A stretch of 64,000 nt of DNA, from assembly GCF_001544455.2 (NCBI RefSeq), contig NZ_FCOC02000002.1, positions 372,001 to 436,000 of the forward strand, read 5' to 3'. This stretch comes from Caballeronia sordidicola (GTDB lineage: Bacteria; Pseudomonadota; Gammaproteobacteria; Burkholderiales; Burkholderiaceae). The position numbers and the translations under genes were made by a program. The notes below the pieces were generated by a model. The model ran no database searches and had not been told where the DNA came from. It worked only from the letters and a program-made list of their open reading frames with translations. Position 1 is the stretch's first letter. Each line of letters opens with the position of its first letter. This document shows positions 54,523-62,810 of this stretch, piece by piece.

Positions 54523-57003
54523 ATGACCGAATTTCAGAACGCCGAACAACAGTTATCGAAGTTTCGCCTGCGCGTGGCAGCCGCCGGCCTGTTCGTGTTC
54601 GTCTGCTTTGGGCTGATTGGCCTGCGCTTCCTGTACCTGCAGGTCTGGCATTTCAGCAAATACTCACTGCAAGCCGACGAAAACCGCATCTCGGTCGCGC
54701 CCATCGTGCCGAACCGCGGGATCATCACGGACCGCAACGGCGTCGTGCTCGCCAAGAATTATTCGGCGTACACGCTGGAAATCACGCCGTCGAAGATCAA
54801 CACCACGCTCGACGATGAAATCGACCGCATCGGGACCGTGATTCCCGTCGATGCGCGCGACCGGCGGCGCTTCAAGAAGCTGCTGGAAGACTCGAAGAAC
54901 TTCGAGAGCCTACCTATCCGCACCCGTCTCACCGACGAAGAGGTCGCCCGTTTCACTGCGCAGCGTTTTCGCTTCCCCGGCGTGGAAGTGCGCGCGCGGC
55001 TGTTCCGGCAATATCCGCTGGGGCCGACGGCGGCGCACGTGATCGGGTATATCGGGCGGATTTCGCAACGCGACCAGGAGCGTATCGACGAAGCGAGCGA
55101 CCAGAACGACGCCGATACCGATCACTACGATCCGCGCCTGGACGCGAACAATTACAAGGGCACCGATTACATGGGCAAGATCGGTGTCGAGCAAAGCTAC
55201 GAGACCGAGTTGCATGGGCTGACGGGCTTCGAGGAAGTGGAAGTGACGGCGGGCGGCCGGCCGGTCCGCACGATGTCGCGTACGCAAGCCACGCCGGGGA
55301 ACAACCTGGTGCTGTCGCTGGATATCGGTTTGCAGCAGGTCGCCGAGCAAGCGTTCGCGGGCAAGCGTGGCGCGCTGGTGGCAATCGAACCTTCGACGGG
55401 CGACGTGCTCGCGTTCGTGTCGGCGCCGAGCTTCGACCCAAATTCGTTTGTCGATGGTATCGACCAGCAGACCTGGGATTCGCTCAACAATTCGCCCGAT
55501 CACCCGCTGTTGAATCGCCCGCTGCACGGCACGTATCCGCCGGGTTCGACCTACAAGCCGTTCATGGCGCTGGCCGCGCTGACGCTGCACAAACGCACGC
55601 CGGGCTGGGGTTTCCAGGATCCGGGCTCGTACACGTTCGGCGGCCACACCTTCCGCAACGACGTGCGCGCGGGTCAGGGCTGGGTCGACATGAATCGCGC
55701 GATCGTGGTCTCCAACGACACGTATTTCTACATGCTGGCCCACGATCTCGGCGTGAACGCGATGGCCGGTTTCATGAAACCATGGGGCTTCGGGCAGATC
55801 ACGGGTATTGATATCAACGGCGAAGCGCGCGGCATTCTTCCGTCCACGGAATGGAAGAAGAAGGCATATCGCAAGCCCGAACAGCAGCGCTGGTATGAAG
55901 GCGAGACGATCAGCCTCGGGATTGGGCAAGGGTACAACTCGTTCACCATTTTGCAGCTCGCGCACGCCACGGCGACACTCGCCAATGACGGTGTGGTGAT
56001 GAAGCCGCACCTGGTTAAGGAAGTAGAGAACCCCATCTCGAAGGCCGTGCGTCTCACGGTGCGCGCGCCCAGCGACAAGATTTCCGTGAAACAGGCCGAC
56101 ATCGACTTCGTCAAGCGGGCAATGGAAGGCGTGGTGACCAACGGCACCGCGGTAAAGATCTTCCGCGGCGCGCCTTATCTGTCGGCTGGCAAGACGGGAA
56201 CCGCGCAGGTCTATTCGTTGCAGGGCGCGAATTATTCGGGTCACGCGACCGCCGAGCATTTGCGCGACCACGCGTTGTATATCGCGTTTGCACCGGCTGA
56301 GCATCCGACTATCGCGATTGCGCTGATTGTCGAAAACGGCGGCTGGGGCGCGGAATCGGCAGGCCCGATTGCACGGAGAGTGCTCGATTATTACCTCGTC
56401 GACCGGCTGAAACCTGGCGCGGAAGCGGCGGCCGTGGCGGCGGCGGCTTCGGCGACGGAAGGCGCTACGGCGCCCGTGATTGGCGGCTCGCAGTCGGCAG
56501 TGGACGCGGCGTTGCCGGCATCGGTGGCGGCTGCATCGCCGGCGTTCAATCCGGCGGCGGCGTCGGCGCCTGTTGCGGCATCGAATGCGGCAGCGGCTTC
56601 ACCGGCTGTGGCGGGTTCATCGGCTTCATCGGCTTCAGCTTTGGCGGCGTCATCGGCTTCTTCTGCCGAAGCAGGCAGCGCGGCTTCGGCTGCGGCGCCC
56701 GCAGCGCCGGTCGCGCCTCCGTCGCCGGCTGCAATGATGCTGCGCGCGCTCGCAACACCCCATGCACCTATCCTGCCCGTCGCAACCGAAGCGCGCGAAA
56801 CGCCGCGCGCCGGCGGCAACGCAAGCAATGGACAAAAGGAAACAGCGCCGGTATCGAATGCGAAGGAAGCGCGCAAGGCGTCGCCCGCGCCCGTACCCGC
56901 GCCCAAACCGCCGAAGGAACCTGCGCCCACTGCGGCGATTCCTCGCAATAACGGCAAGAACCTCATTCAAACGTTGACGCCATCTGGCGGCATCGACGAG
57001 TAG
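54523..57003 (+). CDS. mrdA: Penicillin-binding protein 2 with long Ala/Ser tail
   Basis: An 826-residue transpeptidase. It has one membrane helix (about 20-42), a dimerisation domain, and the catalytic motifs SxxK in YPPGSTYKPF, SxN in VVSNDTYF and KTG in LSAGKTGTAQ. The catalytic domain ends near residue 630. The remaining 195 residues are low complexity, Ala/Ser/Pro-rich (for example SSASALAASSASSAEAG). It cross-links lateral-wall peptidoglycan with RodA. The tail is well beyond the enterobacterial length. Confidence 0.96.
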   Translation: MTEFQNAEQQLSKFRLRVAAAGLFVFVCFGLIGLRFLYLQVWHFSKYSLQADENRISVAPIVPNRGIITDRNGVVLAKNYSAYTLEITPSKINTTLDDEIDRIGTVIPVDARDRRRFKKLLEDSKNFESLPIRTRLTDEEVARFTAQRFRFPGVEVRARLFRQYPLGPTAAHVIGYIGRISQRDQERIDEASDQNDADTDHYDPRLDANNYKGTDYMGKIGVEQSYETELHGLTGFEEVEVTAGGRPVRTMSRTQATPGNNLVLSLDIGLQQVAEQAFAGKRGALVAIEPSTGDVLAFVSAPSFDPNSFVDGIDQQTWDSLNNSPDHPLLNRPLHGTYPPGSTYKPFMALAALTLHKRTPGWGFQDPGSYTFGGHTFRNDVRAGQGWVDMNRAIVVSNDTYFYMLAHDLGVNAMAGFMKPWGFGQITGIDINGEARGILPSTEWKKKAYRKPEQQRWYEGETISLGIGQGYNSFTILQLAHATATLANDGVVMKPHLVKEVENPISKAVRLTVRAPSDKISVKQADIDFVKRAMEGVVTNGTAVKIFRGAPYLSAGKTGTAQVYSLQGANYSGHATAEHLRDHALYIAFAPAEHPTIAIALIVENGGWGAESAGPIARRVLDYYLVDRLKPGAEAAAVAAAASATEGATAPVIGGSQSAVDAALPASVAAASPAFNPAAASAPVAASNAAAASPAVAGSSASSASALAASSASSAEAGSAASAAAPAAPVAPPSPAAMMLRALATPHAPILPVATEARETPRAGGNASNGQKETAPVSNAKEARKASPAPVPAPKPPKEPAPTAAIPRNNGKNLIQTLTPSGGIDE

Positions 57004-57021
57004 ACGAGAAGGAGAACCGCC

Positions 57022-58179
57022 ATGCAAGCGATGCAGTTCGACAAGCGCGCCTGGCTGGACCGCACGAAGCGCATGTTCGCGGGTTTCGACAAACCGCTCG
57101 CGCTGATTGTGTTCCTGCTGCTGTGCGTTGGAATCGTGACGCTGTACAGCGCGAGTCTGGATGTGCCCGGGCGCGTCGAGGACCAGTTGCGCAACATCAT
57201 GCTGACGTTCGGGCTGATGTGGATTCTCGCCAACGTCCCGCCGCCCACGCTGATGCGTTTCGCCGTGCCGCTCTACACGTTCGGCATGGCGTTGCTGATT
57301 GCGGTCGCCATGTTCGGGCTGACGCGAAAAGGCGCGAAACGCTGGCTGAATGTGGGCGTTGTCATCCAGCCGTCCGAGATCATGAAGATCGCCATGCCAC
57401 TCATGCTCGCGTGGTATTTCCAGCGGCGCGAAGGGCAGATACGGTGGTGGGATTACATCGTCGGCTTTCTGATCTTGCTGTTGCCGGTAGCGATCATCGC
57501 GAAACAGCCCGATCTCGGAACGGCCGTGCTCGTGTTCGCAGCGGGCATATTCGTGATCTACTTCGCCGGTTTGAGCTTCAAATTGATCGTGCCGGTGCTG
57601 ATTGCAGCGGTGCTGGTGGTGGCGAGTATCGGCGTATTCCAGGAGCGGATTTGCCAGCCGGAAGTGAACTGGCCGCTCATGCACGATTATCAAAAGCACC
57701 GCATCTGCACGCTGCTTGATCCGACTTCCGATCCGCTTGGGAAAGGCTTTCACACCATTCAGGCGGTGATCGCCATTGGATCGGGCGGAACGTTCGGCAA
57801 AGGCTGGTTGAAGGGCACGCAAGCGCATCTGGAGTTCATTCCGGAGAAACATACCGACTTTATCTTCGCGGTGTTTTCAGAGGAGTTCGGGCTTGCCGGC
57901 GGCCTTGTGCTGCTCTTTCTCTACATGGCGTTGATTGCGCGCGGATTGTTTATCGCGGCGAACGGGGCGACGCTGTTCGGCCGATTGTTGGCCGGGTCGC
58001 TGACCATGGCGTTCTTCACCTACGCGTTCGTGAACATTGGCATGGTGAGCGGGATCTTGCCGGTGGTCGGCGTGCCGCTGCCATTCATGAGTTACGGCGG
58101 TACGGCGCTGACCACGCTTGGGGTCGCGGTCGGCCTGATCATGAGCGTGTCGCGACAGAAGCGATTGATGAAAGCGTAA
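57022..58179 (+). CDS. rodA: Peptidoglycan glycosyltransferase RodA
   Basis: A 385-residue SEDS protein with about ten membrane helices. Landmarks are KGAKRWLNVGVVIQPSEIMK, IAKQPDLGTAVLV, LEFIPEKHTDFIFAVFSEEF and GVPLPFMSYGGTALTT. It polymerises lipid II for the lateral wall together with PBP2, whose gene ends 18 bases upstream. Confidence 0.97.
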   Translation: MQAMQFDKRAWLDRTKRMFAGFDKPLALIVFLLLCVGIVTLYSASLDVPGRVEDQLRNIMLTFGLMWILANVPPPTLMRFAVPLYTFGMALLIAVAMFGLTRKGAKRWLNVGVVIQPSEIMKIAMPLMLAWYFQRREGQIRWWDYIVGFLILLLPVAIIAKQPDLGTAVLVFAAGIFVIYFAGLSFKLIVPVLIAAVLVVASIGVFQERICQPEVNWPLMHDYQKHRICTLLDPTSDPLGKGFHTIQAVIAIGSGGTFGKGWLKGTQAHLEFIPEKHTDFIFAVFSEEFGLAGGLVLLFLYMALIARGLFIAANGATLFGRLLAGSLTMAFFTYAFVNIGMVSGILPVVGVPLPFMSYGGTALTTLGVAVGLIMSVSRQKRLMKA

Positions 58180-58195
58180 CCGTTCTGTTGATGCG

Positions 58196-58247
58196 AAAAG
58201 CCCGCGACGTCGATTGATGAGAGTCGAGCGTCGCGGGCTTTTGTTTT
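58196..58247. terminator. Bidirectional terminator after rodA
   Basis: The arms AAAAGCCCGCGACG and CGTCGCGGGCTTTT, with an internal CGA/TCG extension, are followed by GTTTTA. It separates rodA from the convergent Sel1-repeat gene. Confidence 0.9.
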
Positions 58248-58920
58248 ACTGCGGCCGTTCGTGGGAAAGCTCTGCGCTCAGTTGCTGATACTTCAACTTT
58301 GCCGCTGGATCGCCCTGCGCGGCCGCCGCCGCGTAATACGCACGCGCCACGTTGATGTTCTTCTGCACGCCGTCGCCGCCGCGTTCATAGAACGATCCCG
58401 CCACGTATTGCGCGGTCATGTCGCCGCCTTCGGCCGCCTTCTTGTACCAGGCGAAGGCCTGGGCGTTATCGCGCGGGGTGCCGCGGCCATCGAGGAACTG
58501 ATTCGCCAACGCAAGCTCCGCTTGCACGTGTCCCTGGTTCGCCGCACGCAGAAACCAGCGATGCGCCTCAGCCGGATCACGATCCACAAACTGGCCGTCG
58601 TCGAACATCTTGCCGTAGACGAACTGCGCTTGCGTCATGTTGGCATCGGCGGCTTTGCGCAGCCATTTCTTGCCTTCGGCGACATCAGCAGGGCCGCCCT
58701 CGCCGTTCACCAGCATCATGGCGTAATTGAATTCGGCGAGACGGCTGCCCTTCTTGGCCGCGCGAAGAAACTCCGAGCGCGCCGCACCGAAATTGCCGGC
58801 GTTGTAATCGGCGACGGCGTTTTGCGTAGCCATGTCGCTGCCCTTCACCGTCTGTGCGTTTGCCGCGCTATATGTCAGCATCAACGCTACACAAACCGCG
58901 CCCAATAATCCGGGTTTCAT
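58246..58920 (-). CDS. Exported Sel1-repeat protein
   Basis: A 224-residue protein with a signal peptide (LLGAVCVALMLTYSAANAQ, cleavage after ANA). Four or five Sel1-type repeats follow, such as AEFNYAMMLVNGEGGPADVA and AQYVAGSFYERGGDGVQKNI. Sel1 repeats are helical-hairpin protein-interaction modules. The role is unknown. Its ATG overlaps the stop of the upstream aldolase gene, so the two are coupled although functionally unrelated in appearance. Confidence 0.82.
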   Translation of the reverse strand: MKPGLLGAVCVALMLTYSAANAQTVKGSDMATQNAVADYNAGNFGAARSEFLRAAKKGSRLAEFNYAMMLVNGEGGPADVAEGKKWLRKAADANMTQAQFVYGKMFDDGQFVDRDPAEAHRWFLRAANQGHVQAELALANQFLDGRGTPRDNAQAFAWYKKAAEGGDMTAQYVAGSFYERGGDGVQKNINVARAYYAAAAAQGDPAAKLKYQQLSAELSHERPQ

Positions 58921-59699
58921 GCCCTCGCCTCCTGCAACGCCTGACGCGTCGCCTTTAACAACCAGCTCACATCCGACGACAGCGCAATCACCTTCACGCC
59001 AGCCTCTGCGTATTGCCGCGCGCTCGCGGCATCGAGCGCAAAAATTCCGCTCGCAATGCCAGCGGTTTTCGCTGTATCGATAATCTTCGCGATCACCTTC
59101 TGCACGTCGGGATGTTTCGAATCACCGAGATACCCGAGGCTCGCGGCAAGATCCGCCGGCCCGATAAACAGGCAATCGACGCCAGGTGTCGCGGCAATCG
59201 CTTCGACGTTCGCGAGCGCGAGTTCCGACTCGATCTGCACGATGGTCGATATCTGCGCATTCGCCGACGTCACATAGTCGCGCCGAACGCCATAAGCCGC
59301 CGCGCGCACCATGCCGGCCGCGCCACGCAGGCCGTCGCGCGCATCGGCGTTCGGATATTGCGTCAGCCGCACGGCGTGAGCCGCCTCTTGCGCCGTCTCC
59401 ACATTCGGGAACATCAGCGTGCGCGCGCCGGCGTCGAGTACGCGCTTGACCAGCCAGCCATCATGCGCGGGCACGCGGACAATCGGTTCGGTCGGAAGAT
59501 GCGCTGCAGCAATCGCGCGGAGTTGCGAAACGACGTCCTGGCTGTCGTTTGGAGAATGCTCCATATCGATGCAAAGCCAGTCGAAGCCCGCGTGCGCGAC
59601 GGCTTCGGCAACGTCCGCGCAACCGAGCGACAACCACATGCCGTATAGCGTGCCGGGCTCGCTGAAACGTTGTTTGAGAAGATTGGTGTAGGTGCTCAT
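58917..59699 (-). CDS. HpcH/HpaI-family aldolase
   Basis: A 260-residue class II (metal-dependent) aldolase/citrate-lyase-fold protein. Visible motifs are GFDWLCIDMEHSPNDSQDV, VRVPAHDGWLVKRVLDAGA, TIVQIESELALANVEAIAA with a metal-ligand Glu, and VDCLFIGPADLAASLG with Asp. Relatives cleave 2-keto-3-deoxy sugar acids or hydroxy-ketoheptanedioate into pyruvate and an aldehyde. The substrate is unknown. GAGG precedes the ATG. Confidence 0.87.
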   Translation of the reverse strand: MSTYTNLLKQRFSEPGTLYGMWLSLGCADVAEAVAHAGFDWLCIDMEHSPNDSQDVVSQLRAIAAAHLPTEPIVRVPAHDGWLVKRVLDAGARTLMFPNVETAQEAAHAVRLTQYPNADARDGLRGAAGMVRAAAYGVRRDYVTSANAQISTIVQIESELALANVEAIAATPGVDCLFIGPADLAASLGYLGDSKHPDVQKVIAKIIDTAKTAGIASGIFALDAASARQYAEAGVKVIALSSDVSWLLKATRQALQEARA

Positions 59700-59875
59700 G
59701 GCGTGATCCTCGCTGGATCAGCCGTGGCGGAAGCATTCGCTGGCATGTCTCGCTCCGTTAGCCTGTCGCTGAGATGCGCCGCAGCAAAGCGCGCGCGGCG
59801 TGTTCAACATCTTCAACGATCATACCGTGACAAAAGCGAAGCCGCGGAGAGCGGCGGCGTTGCGACCGAACCGCG

Positions 59876-60322
59876 TCAGACGCCTTCGACGTCAGCCCAG
59901 CAATTCGGCGTTTCGTACAGGCGGATGCGTTTGAGTTTCAGATTGACGCCGTAATGGGCGTCGTAGACGCCGGAGAGAATCCGGAACGCCTCGGCCGCGA
60001 GATTTTCGACCGTGGGAATGCGGTCGAGCACAACGGTCTTGTGATCCGCCATTTGCTCGAGGAAGCCGCGCACGATTTCGTCGCGTGCATACACAATGAA
60101 CGCATGGTCCCATTTGTTGACCAGGTGTTCCATGGCGAGCGCCTTGACGTCGGCGAAGTCCATCACCATGCCGCGATCCGGCGCGCCTTCGGTTTCGACG
60201 AGTTCACCCTGCAGCGTGATTTCCAGCACATACCGATGACCGTGCAGATTACGGCACTGGCTGCGGTGATCGGGGATGCGGTGGCCCGCATCGAATTCGA
60301 GTTTTCGGGTAATCGTCTGCAC
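59876..60322 (-). CDS. queD: 6-carboxy-tetrahydropterin synthase QueD
   Basis: A 148-residue enzyme of queuosine biosynthesis with zinc ligands in FDAGHRI and NLHGHRY, catalytic Cys in RSQCRN, and DHAFIVY. It converts dihydroneopterin triphosphate to 6-carboxytetrahydropterin. It starts at GTG 60322. It is last in the queC-queE-queD order. Confidence 0.94.
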   Translation of the reverse strand: MQTITRKLEFDAGHRIPDHRSQCRNLHGHRYVLEITLQGELVETEGAPDRGMVMDFADVKALAMEHLVNKWDHAFIVYARDEIVRGFLEQMADHKTVVLDRIPTVENLAAEAFRILSGVYDAHYGVNLKLKRIRLYETPNCWADVEGV

Positions 60323-60347
60323 GTCGGCTCAGCTTGGGTGATTCGCG

Positions 60348-60980
60348 TTAGGGGATGTTGAGGTATTTGTGTGTCTGCATGGACAGTCGCCATTGCGGAT
60401 GCCGCTTGCACCAGTCTATGGCGAGCTTCGTGTTCATGTCGCGCGAAGGACCGTCCATGGGCTGCACGAGGAAATAGTCGAAGTCGAGCTTCGCGTAATC
60501 GGCGAGCGGCTGGTTGTCTTGCGGCACCACGACCTTCAACTCGTTGCCCTTGGTCACAACCAGCGGCGCGCCCGCTTTCGGGCTCACGCAAATCCAGTCG
60601 ATGCTGTCCAGCACCGGCAGCGATCCATTCGTTTCGATCGCCATTTCAAAGCCCGCGGCGTGCAGTGCATCCACAAAAGACTGATCGATTTGCAGCATGG
60701 GTTCGCCGCCCGTGCAGACCACGAACTTGTGTGCTTCGCCCTGCGGCCACTGCGACGAAATCACTGCCACCAGATCAGCCGGCGTCTTGTATTTGCCGCC
60801 GTTCTCGCCGTCCGTGCCCACAAAATCCGTATCGCAAAACTGGCAGGCCGCTTCCGCGCGATCTTCCTCGCGGCCGGACCAGAGGTTGCATCCGGCGAAG
60901 CGGCAGAACACGGCGGGGCGGCCGGCATTCGCGCCTTCGCCCTGCAACGTGTAGAAGATTTCCTTTACTGCATACGTCAT
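60348..60980 (-). CDS. queE: 7-carboxy-7-deazaguanine synthase QueE
   Basis: A 210-residue radical-SAM enzyme with the unusual QueE cluster motif: Cys in FAGCNLWSG and, after an insert, ACQFCDTDF. FYTLQGEGANAGRPAVF at the start and VVCTGGEPMLQ follow the family. It forms 7-carboxy-7-deazaguanine from QueD's product. It lies two bases downstream of queC. Confidence 0.95.
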   Translation of the reverse strand: MTYAVKEIFYTLQGEGANAGRPAVFCRFAGCNLWSGREEDRAEAACQFCDTDFVGTDGENGGKYKTPADLVAVISSQWPQGEAHKFVVCTGGEPMLQIDQSFVDALHAAGFEMAIETNGSLPVLDSIDWICVSPKAGAPLVVTKGNELKVVVPQDNQPLADYAKLDFDYFLVQPMDGPSRDMNTKLAIDWCKRHPQWRLSMQTHKYLNIP

Positions 60981-60982
60981 GA

Positions 60983-61717
60983 TCAGACTGGTTCCGTGGT
61001 GACTTGCTCACCCGATTGATAGGCCTCGAAGCCGCGCTTGCGCAGCTTGCACGCCGGACATTGGCCGCAGCCAAAACCCCACGCGTGCAACTCGGCGCGC
61101 TCGCCGACGTAACACGTGTGCGTTTCCACCCGCACGAGTTCTACCAGTGCTTCGCCGCCGAGCTGTTCGGCCAGACGCCAGGTGTCGGCTTTATCGAGCC
61201 ACATGAGCGGCGTTTCGAGCAGGAAGCGGCTATCCATGCCGAGATTGAGCGCGACTTGCAGCGCCTTCATGGTGTCGTCGCGGCAATCCGGATAGCCCGA
61301 AAAATCCGTTTCGCACATGCCGCCCACCAGCACTTTCAATCCTCGCCGATACGCAATGGCCGCCGCGATCGTCATGAACATGAGGTTGCGTCCTGGCACG
61401 AACGTGTTGGGCAAACCATTCGCGGTCGCTTCGATCTCGATCTCGCGTGTCATGGCTGTGTCGCTGATGGCGCCGAGCACGGACAGGTCGATGGTGTGAT
61501 CGTCGCCGAGCCGGTCGGCCCACTTCGGGAACTGCTGTTTAAGCGATGCCCGGAAGCCCTCGCGACATTCGAGTTCCACGCGATGCCGCTGCCCGTAGTC
61601 GAACCCGAGCGTCTCGACGGTTGAAAAGCGGTCGAGCGCCCAGGCGAGACATGTGGCCGAATCCTGGCCGCCGGAAAACAGCACCAGCGCGCTGTCTTTA
61701 GCGTCTGTTCGAGTCAC
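60983..61717 (-). CDS. queC: 7-cyano-7-deazaguanine synthase QueC
   Basis: A 244-residue ATP-dependent enzyme making preQ0. It has the PP-loop [18 protein letters not shown] and the C-terminal zinc site [13 protein letters not shown]. The start is GTG 61717 with AGGAG seven bases upstream. It leads the queC-queE-queD operon, which supplies the queuosine precursor for tRNA modification. Confidence 0.96.
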   Translation of the reverse strand: MTRTDAKDSALVLFSGGQDSATCLAWALDRFSTVETLGFDYGQRHRVELECREGFRASLKQQFPKWADRLGDDHTIDLSVLGAISDTAMTREIEIEATANGLPNTFVPGRNLMFMTIAAAIAYRRGLKVLVGGMCETDFSGYPDCRDDTMKALQVALNLGMDSRFLLETPLMWLDKADTWRLAEQLGGEALVELVRVETHTCYVGERAELHAWGFGCGQCPACKLRKRGFEAYQSGEQVTTEPV

Positions 61718-61845
61718 CGTGAAACTCCTGGTTGGTTGCGCATGACCTGGCTAACGATCAAAGTTCATTGCACATCAGCCAAGTCCTTGAAGAACCAAGG
61801 ATTTTAGCATGTCGCTGTTTCGACGGCATTGTCGGCGCGCAATGG

Positions 61846-61882
61846 AAAAGGCCCGGAAACCTTTCGGTTTCCGGGCCTTTTT
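61846..61882 (-). terminator. Terminator of the tRNA-Phe gene
   Basis: The stem AAAAGGCCCGGAAACC and GGTTTCCGGGCCTTTT, with a TTTC loop, lies eight bases past the CCA end of the tRNA (minus strand). It can act on both strands. Confidence 0.9.
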
Positions 61883-61889
61883 GCAACTG

Positions 61890-61965
61890 TGGTGGCCTGG
61901 GACGGAATCGAACCATCGACACGCGGATTTTCAATCCGCTGCTCTACCAACTGAGCTACCGGGCC
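61890..61965 (-). tRNA. tRNA-Phe (GAA)
   Basis: A 76-base cloverleaf with encoded CCA. It has the D-loop AGCTCAGTTGGTAGAGC, anticodon arm GCGGATTGAAAATCCGC with anticodon GAA, and T-arm GATGGTTCGATTCCGTC. The acceptor strands GGCCCGG and CCAGGCC leave a C-A mismatch at pair 5-68; all other stem pairs hold. Confidence 0.95.
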
Positions 61966-62087
61966 ACGAAGAACGAAAGTATATCAAAGGGGATTATGTC
62001 GCTCAAGCGCTTTTGCCTATTTTTTTCGTGAAACGGTCGCCAGACCTTTTCAGGCGCCCGCTCTGGAAACCTTGCTGAGCATGCTCT

Positions 62088-62810
62088 TCAAGCTTCGCTC
62101 TTGTTCTTGCCAAGGTCCACGCCAAGCTGTTTCAGCTTCCGGTAAAGGTGCGTGCGCTCAAGTCCCGTCTTCTCCGCGACGCGCGTCATGCTGCCGTTTT
62201 CACGCGCGAGGTGATACTCGAAGTACGCACGCTCGAAGGCGTCGCGTGCATCGCGTAACGGGATGTCGAAGGAGATGGAAGCAGTCGCGCCCGCCGGATT
62301 CGCCACCGGGCTTGGAGCCACGCCATTGCCGTCGCCGCCCAGATTCAGCGACGACGCCACCGGCAATGCCGCCGACGCCGGCACCGCTGTTGCGCCCGAT
62401 GGCAGCGGCGGCCGCAACGGGGTCGAAGCCACCGGCGCTGGCGCATTGCCGCGCGCGAGACCCTGCTCTACCGCCTTCAGCAACTTCTGCAGGGCAATCG
62501 GCTTCTCCAGGAAATTGAGCGCACCGATCTTCGTGGCTTCAACAGCCGTATCGATGGTCGCGTGGCCCGACATCATGATCACCGGCATGGTGAGCTTGCC
62601 CTGCGCCGCCCACTCTTTGAGCAGCGTCACGCCGTCGGTATCGGGCATCCAGATGTCCAGCAGCACGAGATCCGGCGCCTGCCGCAACCGGTACTCCCGC
62701 GCATGCTGCGCATTTTCCGCCGTCTCCACCACGTGACCTTCGTCGCTCAGGATTTCCGAGAGCAATTCCCGGATGCCCATTTCGTCGTCTACCACCAGGA
62801 TGGTTGCCAT
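62088..62810 (-). CDS. NtrX-like response regulator without AAA+ domain
   Basis: A 240-residue protein: receiver domain (acceptor Asp52 in LVLLDIWMPDTDG, Lys in LNFLEKPI), a Pro/Ala-rich linker of about 50 residues, and a Fis-type helix-turn-helix (MTRVAEKTGLERTHLYRKLK). Classical NtrX has a sigma-54 AAA+ domain in the middle; here it is absent, so sigma-54 activation by ATP hydrolysis is not expected. The partner kinase gene lies immediately upstream with no gap. Confidence 0.85.
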   Translation of the reverse strand: MATILVVDDEMGIRELLSEILSDEGHVVETAENAQHAREYRLRQAPDLVLLDIWMPDTDGVTLLKEWAAQGKLTMPVIMMSGHATIDTAVEATKIGALNFLEKPIALQKLLKAVEQGLARGNAPAPVASTPLRPPLPSGATAVPASAALPVASSLNLGGDGNGVAPSPVANPAGATASISFDIPLRDARDAFERAYFEYHLARENGSMTRVAEKTGLERTHLYRKLKQLGVDLGKNKSEA

